Assembly: GCA_036346275.1 (NCBI GenBank)
Contig: CM070722.1
Span: 28,481,336-28,545,335, forward strand
Direction: 5' to 3'
Length of the DNA stretch: 64,000 nucleotides
Source of the DNA: Otatea glauca
Taxonomy: Eukaryota; Streptophyta; Magnoliopsida; Poales; Poaceae
Translations under genes and position numbers: made by a program
In this document: piece after piece, positions 44,240 to 54,419 of the stretch
How the letters are laid out: each line of letters opens with the position of its first letter
How positions within the stretch are numbered: position 1 is the first letter of the stretch
The notes under the pieces: model-generated
The model's database searches: none
What the model was told of the DNA's origin: nothing
The model's input: the letters and a program-made list of their open reading frames with translations, nothing else

Positions 44240-45059
44240 GTTATCACGGCGCCCCGACAAGGCAAGTCGCCTCCGGGGTGCCTGGACGCCTAGACGCCTA
44301 GGCGAGGATTAGGCGACCATAAAAATTTAGTAATATCAGTACATTACCAATACATACGTAGCAATATCAGTGTATCTTTTTTTTCTCTCTAGTCTTAAAT
44401 CCCATTGGCCCATTCATTGGCCCACCTGGCCAGCCCAACAGAGCGGCCCACAACCGATTAGCAACCCACCAGTCCACCACCCAAGCGAGCGGCGCTTCTC
44501 ATCCACGTCCTCTGCGACCGCGTCCACCCGCATCCTCTTCCTCATCCGCGATCGCGTCGACCGCATCGCCGCACCCGACCCGCATGCGTCCTTCACCCTC
44601 GCCTCCCGCGACCACGCCCGCATCCTCCTCTTCCTCATTCGCGACTGTGTCGACGCCGCCGACCCGCACGCGTCCCGCGCCGCCACCCCTTTTCCCTTTC
44701 CCATCCTCTCCTAGTCCCCCGTTGCCTCCCCCATCGACCTTGAGATCGGCGTCGGTGATGGAGCAGAGGTGGCGCGGTGAAGCCCGGCTGGAGACAACGC
44801 GGATCCGGTGCCGGTGAGCCCGGATCTGGTGCCGACGAGTCGATGGCCGGTGATTCTAGCTCCAGATTTGGCGGAGAAGCGACGACCGGTGAGTTGGTTC
44901 ATCTTCCCTTTCCTGGTCAGCATCACCTGAAGCTCCTCTTCCCTTTCCCGGTCAGCCTACCCTAGCTCTTCTTCTCTTCAGGCGAGGCGCCGGGCCATCC
45001 GCCGGCCGCCTGGACACCTAATCGGCGACTAGGCATCGCCTAGGTGACGCCGTAATAAC
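44240..45059. mobile_element. Non-autonomous TIR transposon, 820 bp, with GC-rich captured-looking interior
   Basis: The ends are GTTATCACGGCG and CGCCGTAATAAC, an inverted repeat with one mismatch, followed inwards by CGCCTAGGCG-like blocks. The flanks hold GGTGTATCCAT on the left and GGTGTACCAT on the right, an imperfect 9-10-bp repeat of Mutator-like length, though on the right it is set off by three or four bases. The interior (44,400-44,980) is GC-rich, and the frame at 44,370-44,714 repeats ILFLIRD...DPHAS twice. No known domain; the content looks like captured gene sequence, as in Pack-type elements. It ends 67 bp from the ancestral stop of the EF1-beta gene. Confidence 0.5.
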
Positions 45060-45126
45060 AGTGGGTGTACCATAGCACATAACTTAGGAAATTCAAAACC
45101 AGAACTGCCAAGCATGTTGAGGCAAC

Positions 45127-47177
45127 TTACAGATTTTTGTTGAAGGCCACAATATCACAGCTCTGAATGTATTTGTTGGCTGGCTAAGTATAGAAATGGT
45201 CCTCAATAAGACTGTCAACAGAAAGAAGGTCGTCCACAATGGTCATCATAATTTGCAACTTCTTGATGCCATATCCAACCGGAACAAGTGTCAGGATCGC
45301 TGAGAGGAGGAAGATGAACAGGGAAGTCTGCAACTAGTTGTACCGGTTCGCTGGATTCGTTTAAGTGATGATCAACGGTGGGACTTTACTAATGAGGTTT
45401 ACTGTTCAATCCAATGGCAGGAGAAAGAAATCGTTAGCGACAACTCTGTAGCTGGTCATTTTGGTCGTTCTTTTACTTTTACAGAACCATGTCAGTTAAT
45501 TTTGTTGTTACTGCTTAAAGCAGGCTGTAAAACTTGAGGGTATATCCCAGAGAAATGAGAAGGAAAAAGGCATTGTTCTCTGCCTACATTGGTATCTGGT
45601 AGTGTAGAACCCTAGTTCCCTTTTCTCTTGTGTCTATTCAGATAGATTTTGCCTTGTTTGCGTTTTGGATTTGAGTTTCCGTGGAGTCGCGCTCAGATTT
45701 CTATTCAGATATTCTGGGGTCCTGACAACAAGTTTGGCTGATAGGATGATACTTCATGTTAAAAGATGAAATAAATCAACCATAACAGGACATGCTAACA
45801 TTGCTTTCACAAGTTGAATACTAGCGGAGCAGAGTCACATACATGCACCCCAGAGCAGGCCTTCCATCTTCACACTCCTTACAGCTTCCTCAAGCTTTGT
45901 CATGTCAGTTTCATCATCCCATGGCTTCACATCTAGCAGAACTGATGACTTCCCACCTAATTTAAGACCAAGTTAGCAATGGATTTTTCAGATCATATAA
46001 CATAACTTCAACATTTTACTATGGGGCTAACGAGCACATATGCAGCTTTCTGATATTAAAATTCACCACATAAAGTAAGGGCCAAGTTAGCAATGGATTT
46101 TAGATCATAAAGCATAACTTCAGCATTTTTACACTAGGGCTAAATGAGCACATGTGCAGCTGAATGAGAATAGAATTCACATATAATTAAGGTGCAAACT
46201 TGACCAATTTTTTGTTGATTTTGTCCCACTTTGTGAGCTTTTCAAAACACTATCTTGGGATTACAGAACACCAGGCATGTGCCCTTCTTTTTTTTTTTTG
46301 TTTCTCTTTATCTCTTTGGCACTCTCTAATTTAATTGTAACACCGGGCAAGAAACTCCGACGAATAAAGACATACTTTCTTTCTTCTTGCCAGCAGCCTT
46401 GACAGCTGCAGCACGTCCTTCTGCTGCTTTCTTCTCCTCTTCAGTCTCCTCACCGAATAGATCAACATCATCTTCATCAGCTTCTGGTGCCTGAAATTAC
46501 AGCTTCTGCTTTACAACTTCCAACATAGGAATAGCCTTGTAATATAGAAACTATGATGGCACAAAGATGCCACATTAAATTGATTATGAATGGTATTTCA
46601 ACCATGACAGCATCCATTAATCGATCATAAGTTTTAGCCTTGACCCATTAACACTCAAAACAATTAACTTCACCACCAAAATATAGGATAAATAGCAGGT
46701 CGTAACCTTTTGGTCAGCAACATTAGGAGTTGAAGCCACAAAACAAGCAGATGACTCAACCTTGACACCTTCACCCTCTGCAGTGACTCCATTGAAAATT
46801 GAAAAGAGCCCCCTTAGCTCTTATGAAATAATAACTACAAATGCAACGGAATGGTATACATCAATGTTAGCTCAAGTACGCACCTGAACCTCAGGAGAGC
46901 ACTGAAATGATCAAACCACCTTGTGACATTGACATAGCTTGATGGGGGAGCAGATGAAAGTGCAGTGTACATAGCCATGTCATCTTTTGAAGCTTGGTAG
47001 CTAGGAAGAAAAGGTTGAGAGTGTAAGCCCAATGTGACAAGTATGACCAGGTATTTAGTAAAGGAGCTAGCATGTGTGATGCATCACTTACCCGCTAATG
47101 TAGCTGCGGGTGAGGAGGTAGTCGTCAAGATTTTGGAGGCCTGCCTCAGAGTTGACATTGGATAAAGTAACCGCCAT
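45127..47177 (-). pseudogene. Translation elongation factor 1-beta (eEF1B-beta) gene, six coding exons, disrupted
   Basis: Ancestral exons (minus): 47,092-47,177, 46,884-47,000, 46,707-46,791, 46,376-46,490, 45,843-45,956, and 45,733-45,737 plus 45,127-45,288. Total 684 nt, 227 residues, the normal length. Visible blocks: MAVTLSNVNSEAGLQNLDDY (GST-like N-terminus), VNVTRWFDHFSALLR, an acidic linker with EDDVDLFGEETEEEK, then the GDP-exchange domain with LLDVKPWDDETDM, LVPVGYGIKKLQIMM and SCDIVAFNK. This factor reloads eEF1A with GTP. Lesions: a 439-bp solo LTR inside the last exon; exon 3 acceptor reads AA in place of AG at 46,792-46,793; in-frame TAG at 45,184-45,186 where a Glu codon is usual, removing the last 19 residues including the conserved C-terminal segment. 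Introns are present, so it is not a processed copy. A 5'-UTR intron (about 47,184-47,717) is also inferred. Confidence 0.88.
45289..45727. repeat. Solo LTR, 439 bp, inside the last coding exon of the EF1-beta gene
   Basis: Begins TGTCAGGATC and ends GGGTCCTGACA (an eight-base terminal inverted repeat TGTCAGGA/TCCTGACA). Flanked by ACAAG on both sides (45,284-45,288 and 45,728-45,732), the 5-bp target duplication of an LTR retrotransposon. Removing it and one ACAAG restores an exon starting after CTATCAG and encoding the junction GASKLVPVGYG. No internal region or primer site is left, so it is a solo LTR; superfamily not decided. Confidence 0.88.
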
Positions 47178-47930
47178 CTCGCCTCAGTAAAAGGTATCAG
47201 GTGATCTATAGGCATGGAAAAGAAAATATTGAGAATAACTAGCAAGAAATACGAAAGAATCGTTGATGCAGAGAAGGGAGACAACTAAACATGTCACAGA
47301 CAATACCACAAAATTTGACCACAGCAACCATCTAATCAGTAACAATTAAGAAGGCAGTTGTGCTATCAATAGATATCTACACAAACTAGCACTATAAAGT
47401 AACGAACAAGCCGGGTACAGCCTAATGGGTGGTCTTCTTGACCAGCTACGGATATTGTAACAACAAGATAGACAACATGAACAATTTACTTGAGGTGGTA
47501 TTTTGCCTAAAAAGAAAACTCAAGAACAAGCAAGAAACCCGAAGATCTAAAAACTAGGCATGGCAAAACCTGGTCGGCACATCAATTACAAGTGCTACCA
47601 AGAAACAAATCACATCCGGCTTTCAAACCAGTCCGAACAAGATTACTAGCAAAAGTGATGGGTTTCGGGACAAATCCAAGCATGAGGCATTCGACAATCG
47701 TACAGAAAAAACCTACCAGGAGGTATCAGATGGCTCGCGAATCAGACTGCCGAATTCCAAAGCGAAACTAGAGAACGATATGCGTACCGGGAAGGGATCA
47801 GTGGTGGACGGCGGCCGCTCGGGGAGGAGGAGGGGAAGATAGCGGGCCGTAGATGGAGCCATAGGCCCACGAATGCCAACCTGCTTGGTTTCTTTTTTTT
47901 GGGGGCTACCTGACTGCCATTGTGATTTCG
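47178..47930 (-). other. 5' UTR, UTR intron and promoter region of the EF1-beta pseudogene
   Basis: On the minus strand a GC-rich leader (about 47,720-47,850) ends at a donor-like CCTG|GTAGG. The matching acceptor CTGAG|GCGAG lies six bases before the ATG, so the ancestral gene had an intron of about 530 bp in its 5' UTR, common in plant translation-factor genes. Frames here are not coding. Confidence 0.45.
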
Positions 47931-50930
47931 ATCAGCAGGGCAATCACAGCTCAATACATCTTCTGAATTTCATTTCACTAAACATGTCACAATTAACTTG
48001 TCGCACGCACGCATCTCATCAGGTTTGCGCACTCTGACGATGATGCTGGAGACGATGTCAATATCACTCTGCCTGCTTGATGAGGCCTGAGCCCCGTTGT
48101 CGTACGCAGACAAGACTCGTGACGCTGAAACTGTTGTTGGAACCGATTCTGTTGCGCCTGCCAAAAGTGCAGCGGCGACGAGGCACCCAAGATAAGAGAG
48201 AATAGCTCAAAGTACCGTGTATGATCAGGAATTCAGGACTCTGTGATGCTTACGTCTTGTAATCCATTAGCTAGGTAAACCACGCATGATAAGTGGCAGC
48301 AGGAATAACATAGCTTATAGGTTAGCAGGTTACTTTAGGAGACATGTACATCCCAGATGTCAGCAGCACAGTAGTGCACAGATGTTTTGCTGCTGTAGAA
48401 TGGAATTAGCACACTAAACCAAAAGGAGATGGGATTAAAGCAACTAAGAATCACATACCAAAAGCACGTTGACGGTTATGATTTTTTTCCAAAGCCAAGC
48501 TCTTAATTTGTTGTTCTTCATACTAAAACACATCCTAAATAGTCCTAATTTTGAGTTTTCGACGTCCTTCAGGAATTCAGTTGTTTGCTAGTCAAATGAT
48601 CTGAAACTCTGAATAATTGTATTCAAATATTATTGAAATTGAGGGTAATATGAATTCGTTTCGTACTCTTACACAGAGTCTACTATGCATCACTATAAAT
48701 ATATCCTTATAGCCTCTAGGGCAAAAACAAGAGCTCATTGTAAACATCCTCTTATACAGTGATATTGTCTTTGTGCTCCTGTGATTTTTTTCCGCAAGGT
48801 TTTTCCATGTAAAATCCCTGTCTCCGTTCCTTTGATCTTATATTTCTGCCGTGTATTTTGTAACAGTTTTGTATCTTTACAAAAAGAACAAAGCTTCGAG
48901 CTAAATCAAGTCTCTTCGTACACGGGGGAAGTTCAGCTTGAAATCGCTATAAGCTTTTCGGTTCCTGCACAGTGTTTGGATTAAATGAGTCACTGGACCT
49001 GCCAAACCACCGCTGCACAAATGCCCCCTTGCGCATTGGTCACCTTGTAAACAAGTGGATCAGTATTAATTGTTTCTATACGTAGCCGCATATGTTCGAT
49101 GCAATTTGCTGCTTTACACAAAAGCAAGATTAGGATAAGATGGAGTCGTTTGTATTAAGGTAATGCCACGATCGCCCATTCTTACATTGTCTAGGTGCAG
49201 GATTTGCAGCAAAAAGGTTAGCATCTTGGAATAAACACAGGGATATGCTATGACTCATGTCCTTGTTGATGGCCAGGTTTTGAAACTTCTTGCTTTTCAT
49301 TTGGTGAAGCTAATTATCGAATTACTAAAGTGCTGCCTTTCTGATGGAACGTGATTAGTAGTTGCATACGACATTTTACATTATAGAATGTGACTTCTGT
49401 GACCATCTACAGAGAATGGGTCATTGTTTGGCACAGGAAATATTGAAGATATTATCATTAAAGGTTCAGAAAATAAGAACTTAAGTTCACTATATTAAAT
49501 AGGCATTCAGAAACAAGTTGCTGTCTGTCTTCTTGTCCACCAACATATACCTTGCAAGCTTGAAAATTAACACATTCTCAAAACAAAATTGAAAATTAAC
49601 ACAATAATGTAAACTCAAATATCTATCTTGAAAAAAGAGCACGCATCATCTAGGGAAAGCTACTGAAATATATCTTGTCTCTTCAAATGTTGAAGCATGA
49701 AAAATAAAAAAAGGAAAATTCAGATTGAAGTGAGTGAAGGAGAGCTCTATTCAGATAGCCATCATCTGGAAATTGATGTTGCCGGTCCCTAAGTTTCACT
49801 CATCAACAAACGACCAGCTCCGTCCAAATTTGTTTAGACCAATTAATCGTTTTCTCCATATTAAAATCTCACCAGTTTTCCATTTCCTTCTCGTTTTCCA
49901 CAATGTGATCTTATGGACTCAATTCTGAATTCGGTGTTATAATTTTGTCATTTTGGAATGAATATCCGGTGTTCAGCAACTTGCCCATCCAGTCATCTGC
50001 CTGTCCACGTCTAGGCTATCCTTCTGAAAGAATATTCTTGTCATCTTCCAAACAAGAAAGTGAAAAAAAGTTTTGATATGTACCTGAAAAGTCTTGAATG
50101 CTTATGAATGATTACTACTGGCATCTTGAAAAATATAAACCAGTTCTTCTGTATATTCGTTCGGTTGAAAGAATCATCTTACGTACTTTCAATTTGGCAC
50201 AAAGTTTTCTTCACAGCCATATAAACTCAGCTGAATTGTCTGTTGCATTTTTCATCAAGAATTAGTTACAGAGCTGAAAGAGTTTTGAATGATAGTTGAC
50301 TTATCTGAAATAGTATAATCACTTCGACAGTACACGTCAATGATTCTGTTCAGCATTTCGTCGTCATGATGCCTGTCATCGCCTCCATGTGTTTTTCCTG
50401 TTCTTGTTAGCTTTTGACTCATCAGGAGACACAATTGAATTTTATCTTCTAAAATTATGGTTCTGCACACAAAAAGATATGGTCCTTTAAAGTTGGTGTA
50501 CTTGCTCTGGTATCAAAGAATGGTTAGACTATACCAAATTACTACTCCTATTGCATAAAACCAATATAATGCGTTGTTGCTTTTCCCCAAAACCAAATAC
50601 AGTGAAACTTTTTTCAGAACCACATCAGATGTATGTCTCATTCGTTCCTGAAAATCTCGGTCCCATTTATTTATTTTTAAAGAAATGAATCCTAATTGTG
50701 TATCAAGGTGCCAATTAGCACGAAACCACATGTCACTAATTCAATCTCGTATGTAATTCTGCAACTAAACTCGCAGTTAAGATTTAATAAAAGTGCATTG
50801 ATCTCACTTGATAATTACATTATTCAGTCCTACTAGTTAGGGGAGCGTTAAATTAAGCAAGAAAAATACACAGAAAAGAAAAAAAATTATTACAAGCAGG
50901 CAATTATACATCTGCTCTTTACAGGAGCAG
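47931..50930. other. Intergenic between EF1-beta and SPX genes; no gene recognised
   Basis: At 47,970-48,190 (minus) there is an open stretch with an N-terminal hydrophobic run (CLVAAALLAG) and good codon texture, but no start in frame and no family I recognise. The rest, to 50,930, is AT-rich with short frames only. The right end is probably the 3' flank of the SPX gene. Confidence 0.3.
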
Positions 50931-51043
50931 CACACTGTAGCATTCCTGACAAAACGATGATCGATCTCTAAGTAAACAATGTTTTGGTGCATGTGCCGTC
51001 TATACCGTAGCATGGCATAGCTAGTAGTGTTCTCATAGTTGTG

Positions 51044-51979
51044 TCACTGTGTGGGGATCAATGGAGACGGCGGCTGGAAGGACTGGAGCAGCCAGTCGGA
51101 GTCCGGCAGGGGTGTCATGGGCGGGAGGGAGAAGTGGCCGTAAGTGGAGCTGCCGCTGCGCACCTCCTGCATGGTGAGCAGCGCGGCGACGGTGTTGCGG
51201 AAGATGCTCTGCTCGGCGGAGCCGAGGGCCTCTGGCTCCCTGGCGGCGGCCTCCAGCTGCTGGACGGGGAGGAGGAAGACGGCCTCCATCATTGCCTCGC
51301 AGTCCTTGACGAGCTTGGAGATGAGCTCCGTCGTGAAGAAGGGCTGCTGCAGAACGTTGGCGATCACCGGCAGCCGGAGCACGCCGCCGGTGCGCTTGTC
51401 GTACTTCTTCAGGATCTTGGCCAGACCTGCAGATCAATTCATTTCACATAGCAACAACGTTTTTGATTCTTGGTGAGGCCTAGGCTAATTACCAGCTACC
51501 TGTGTAGTTGATGCTGCTGTAGTTGAGGAGCAGCACCATCTCGCCGTGGAAGTCGACGACCTCCCTCCGTATGCGAGCGATCTCCGCTGCGTGCTCGGCC
51601 TCCGGCGCCACCTCCTTCGCCTCGGCGGCCCGCTGGATCCTCTCCTGCAGCTCCTGCACCAACAAACATCATGATAGGTTGACACAATAAGAGCAAGGTT
51701 GCACTGAACTAGAGGCTCTTGTGAATCGAAGATCAGTAGCACGTTACGTACTCTCTGCCTGATGATGAACTCCTCCTCCTGCTCGAGGAAGAAGGCGTTG
51801 AACTTGTCGACCTCGGCGTTGAGGAGGCCGAGGAACTCGGTCTCCGCGGCGGCCGGGGAAGGCGCCGGCGACGACACGGCGTTGACGCGGCGCTTGAGCT
51901 CCTTGTAGTTGAGAAACTGGCCCCGCCACTCCGGCAGGCTCTCCTCGATCTGCTTCTTGAGCCGCTTACCGAACTTCAT
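51044..51979 (-). CDS. SPX6-like: SPX-domain protein (SPX3/5/6 class), phosphate-starvation signalling
   Basis: Three exons on the minus strand, 51,752-51,979, 51,500-51,653 and 51,044-51,426; 765 nt, 254 residues, all junctions in phase with GT-AG ends. The N-terminus MKFGKRLKKQIEESLPEW starts the SPX domain, with Tyr25 and Lys29 in NYKELKRR. The second half has LLNYSSINYTGLAKILKK, where Lys131, Lys134, Lys135 and Lys138 form the basic cluster that binds inositol pyrophosphates in studied SPX domains. The SPX domain ends near residue 165; the tail is short and there is no EXS, MFS or RING domain, so this is a stand-alone SPX protein. Such proteins bind PHR transcription factors when phosphate is plentiful and keep phosphate-starvation genes off. 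A P1BS site upstream fits feedback induction by PHR. The start is the family's MKFGK. No lesion. Confidence 0.93.
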
Positions 51980-52230
51980 GATCGATCTCCTTGATTACCC
52001 GATCAGTTGGTCCTAGCTAAGCCAACTCTCTCAGTTAGGTGAGAAATTAAAACTCGCCGGATCACCTAATGCACGCGTGCTACCACTGCTCTTTGTCCTG
52101 CCTTAAGCTGGCTGGCTGGGCACGACGAATGAGAATGAGGAGGCCGTAATATCGGTGAGGAGCACCTTAATATAAGAGAGCGTGGCGGAGTTCGGTGGTG
52201 GAGCAGGCGAGGAAAGAAGGTATTCGGGGG

Positions 52231-52238
52231 GCATATGC
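52231..52238. promoter_or_regulatory. P1BS (PHR1-binding) site upstream of the SPX gene
   Basis: GCATATGC matches the palindromic PHR1 consensus GNATATNC. It lies 252 bp upstream of the SPX start codon, and about 60 bp upstream of a TATA-like TTATATT (minus, about 52,166-52,172). SPX genes of this class are known PHR targets. An eight-base motif with two free positions can occur by chance, so the support is the combination of motif, distance and gene. Confidence 0.55.
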
Positions 52239-52599
52239 TGCTAGGCAACCTGCTGTGCGTGTAATCAAGGGGAATGCTAATAGGGGTTAGGCCTCAGCCT
52301 GTTAGCTAGCCGGGGTCTGTTCCTTGATTAACTTAGGCAAACCGAAGGCCAACCCTGCAGAAGGAAGAGCAAGAGAGATGCCTCGAGCAGGGTTTACAGT
52401 ACCGAATCGATGTGAAGAATCGGTTACCGATCGGCACTGATTTTCATCGAAAATCGACTGAAAAATCGGTAGAAACCGAGCGGTTTGCGTAGCCAAATGA
52501 TTTGAATTCAGCGGTCAAACAGCGGCGAAAAAAACGAAAACCGACCGGTTTGTTCGATTTTCGACCGATTTTCTTCAATTTTCGACACACTCAAGAACC

Positions 52600-52695
52600 G
52601 GTCTATGAAAATATATTACAGACGGTTCTAATAAAGAGTCATCTATGATATGAGGTACCGTCTGCGATAAGCTCATATCATAGACGGTTCTAAAT
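52600..52695. repeat. Block resembling CACTA sub-terminal repeats
   Basis: Motifs of the form ATAGACGGTTCTAA and TACAGACGGTTCTAA appear, with one inverted copy (CCGTCTGCGATA), similar in style to the sub-terminal repeats at 23.3-23.7 kb. Inside the hAT-like element; origin unclear. Confidence 0.4.
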
Positions 52696-52699
52696 AAGG

Positions 52700-53285
52700 A
52701 ATAGAGACACTGTCAGATTTTTATAAAAATTTACAAGCTTGGTCATGCTTTGAAATTTTAATTATATCATAAACAGTGCCGAAGGATCATGTATTAAAAT
52801 ATACAGAAATATTAGACTTCATTTAGTGCCCCTAGAAAATCAAAAATAGAAATTACATCAAAGGAACAGAGACACTGTCAGATTTTTATAAAAATTTACA
52901 AGTTTTATCATACTCTGAAATTTAAATAGTATCATAAAAAGTGCCCAAGTATCATGTATTACAATTTACATAAATATTAGACTTTATTGCCCTAGAAAAT
53001 CAAAAATAGAAATTAATGAAAAGGAACAAAGACACTTTCAGATTTTATAAAAATTTAAAAGCTTGATCATGCTCTGAAATTTTAATGGTATCATAAAAGG
53101 TGCCTAAGGATCATGTAGTAAAATTTTCAAAAATATTAGACTTCATTTATTGCCCCTAGAAAATCAAAAATAGAAGAGTATATACAAAGATAGTAGCACT
53201 GTCAGAATTTTTAAAAAAATCCACAGGACTGATAATGATCTAAAAATTTTATAGCATCATTAGCATTGCCTTAGATTAGAACCTC
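52700..53285. repeat. Tandem array, about three and a half copies of a 165-bp AT-rich unit
   Basis: CACTGTCAG (or CACTTTCAG) recurs at 52,708, 52,873, 53,033 and 53,197, periods 165, 160 and 164. Units share AAAAATTTA, TCATGNNCTGAAATTT, GGATCATGTA, AATATTAGACTT and CCCCTAGAAAATCAAAAATA. Non-coding. Confidence 0.9.
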
Positions 53286-54419
53286 ACACAAAAATTATCA
53301 AAAAATTTGAATAAATTTTTCCAAATTTATCAAATTTTTTGTATTTGAATTTGAATTGGACCGGTTTACCGACCAGTTCCAAATATCAAACCGGCTCGAT
53401 ACGCTCGAAAATCACGATTTTCAAACGATTTTTATCGATTTTTCAAACCCTAGCCTGGAGACATTCTTTCCTAAGGTTTTTGAATGTCAGGTGATATTAG
53501 TATTTCTCTGTTGAAGCTACCATTTGAAGGTTACGTGCATTGAAGATGTCGAAAGAGTTCTCGCATGGCTACATAGGAAAAAGGTCTCCCACAAGCTTTA
53601 TAATGTCATTGTGTAAGTTCAAGCTCTATTTGGTTTTGGTGATTAATGCTTAATTAATAATTAATGACAAATCTAATTATTGTGAGACTAACATTATTAT
53701 TGAGTTTATCTCTTACTAGTCTCATTTGGATGAAAGGATGGAATTATCAAAGGTATGTATCAAATGCAACTTTGTTAATTCTAGATGCATACTTTGGATT
53801 CAAGTTAAAGGGTGAACTCCACCATAGTTTCAACTTTAAGATGTGCATTTTATTTCAAATTCCATATATACATGAATGCACACATTTAGGGGGAGTTCAT
53901 ACTTTATCTTGAAGTTTCAATAGTATTGATCACTTTCATCTTGCCACATAAATTAAGGATCTTTACTTTAAAACAAATCCTTAAGTATATAAAACTTGTG
54001 TAGTTGTAGTATACTCATGTCAATATAGGATAAACTCTAAACAAATCTGAAATTGAATATGTGTATTTTGATTCAAGTTCAATTATATATATGCACATAT
54101 TTAATGGAGTTTATTCTGTATTTGATGGTCTTAATATTATTGATCCATTTCCATCATTCCATATCAATTGGATCATTACTTTGAAACCCATCAAATTTAG
54201 TATATAAAGCTTGTGTAGTTGAAATATACTCATAACAATTTAAATTCAATTTAAATTATGTTTAGTTATCGTTCAATCATCAAAGAACTAGATCAATAGA
54301 TCTAGACTCTCCATCATGTTTGATGGTGTGCTTTGTTGATTAAGGACAATCGAAAGTGCTTGAGTATATGAAACTTTAGTAGCACTAATATACTCAAAAC
54401 AAATATAAAATTTCATTCA

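Larger units (their letters stand above)
52388..53452. mobile_element. Non-autonomous hAT-like element, 1,065 bp, upstream of the SPX gene
   Basis: Starts CAGGGTTTACAG and ends CAAACCCTA, flanked by GCCTCGAG (52,380-52,387) and GCCTGGAG (53,453-53,460), an 8-bp target duplication with one mismatch. Both end regions are full of AAAATCG/CGATTTT motifs in inverted orientation. The interior carries a CACTA-like block (52,600-52,695) and a 165-bp tandem array (52,700-53,285). No transposase. It lies 150 bp beyond the P1BS site. Confidence 0.65.

Noticed and set aside
44370..44714. 115-codon ORF
   Set aside because: Lies within a TIR element and is internally duplicated; no family recognised. Discussed as possible captured sequence.
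46791..46830. Alternative acceptors that would rescue EF1-beta exon 3
   Set aside because: CAG|AGGGTGA runs at once into TGA; the AAG site upstream is out of frame.
50255..50731. Minus-strand ORFs downstream of the SPX gene
   Set aside because: AT-rich, no family, likely chance frames in the 3' flank.
51033..51437. Long frames on both strands across SPX exon 3
   Set aside because: GC-rich exon shadows; the in-phase frame continues the SPX domain and ends the protein correctly.
51485..51752. Reading on from SPX exon 1 without splicing
   Set aside because: The frame turns into Arg/Ser-rich noise after EFIIRQR, exactly at a GTACGT donor; the spliced reading gives a normal SPX domain.
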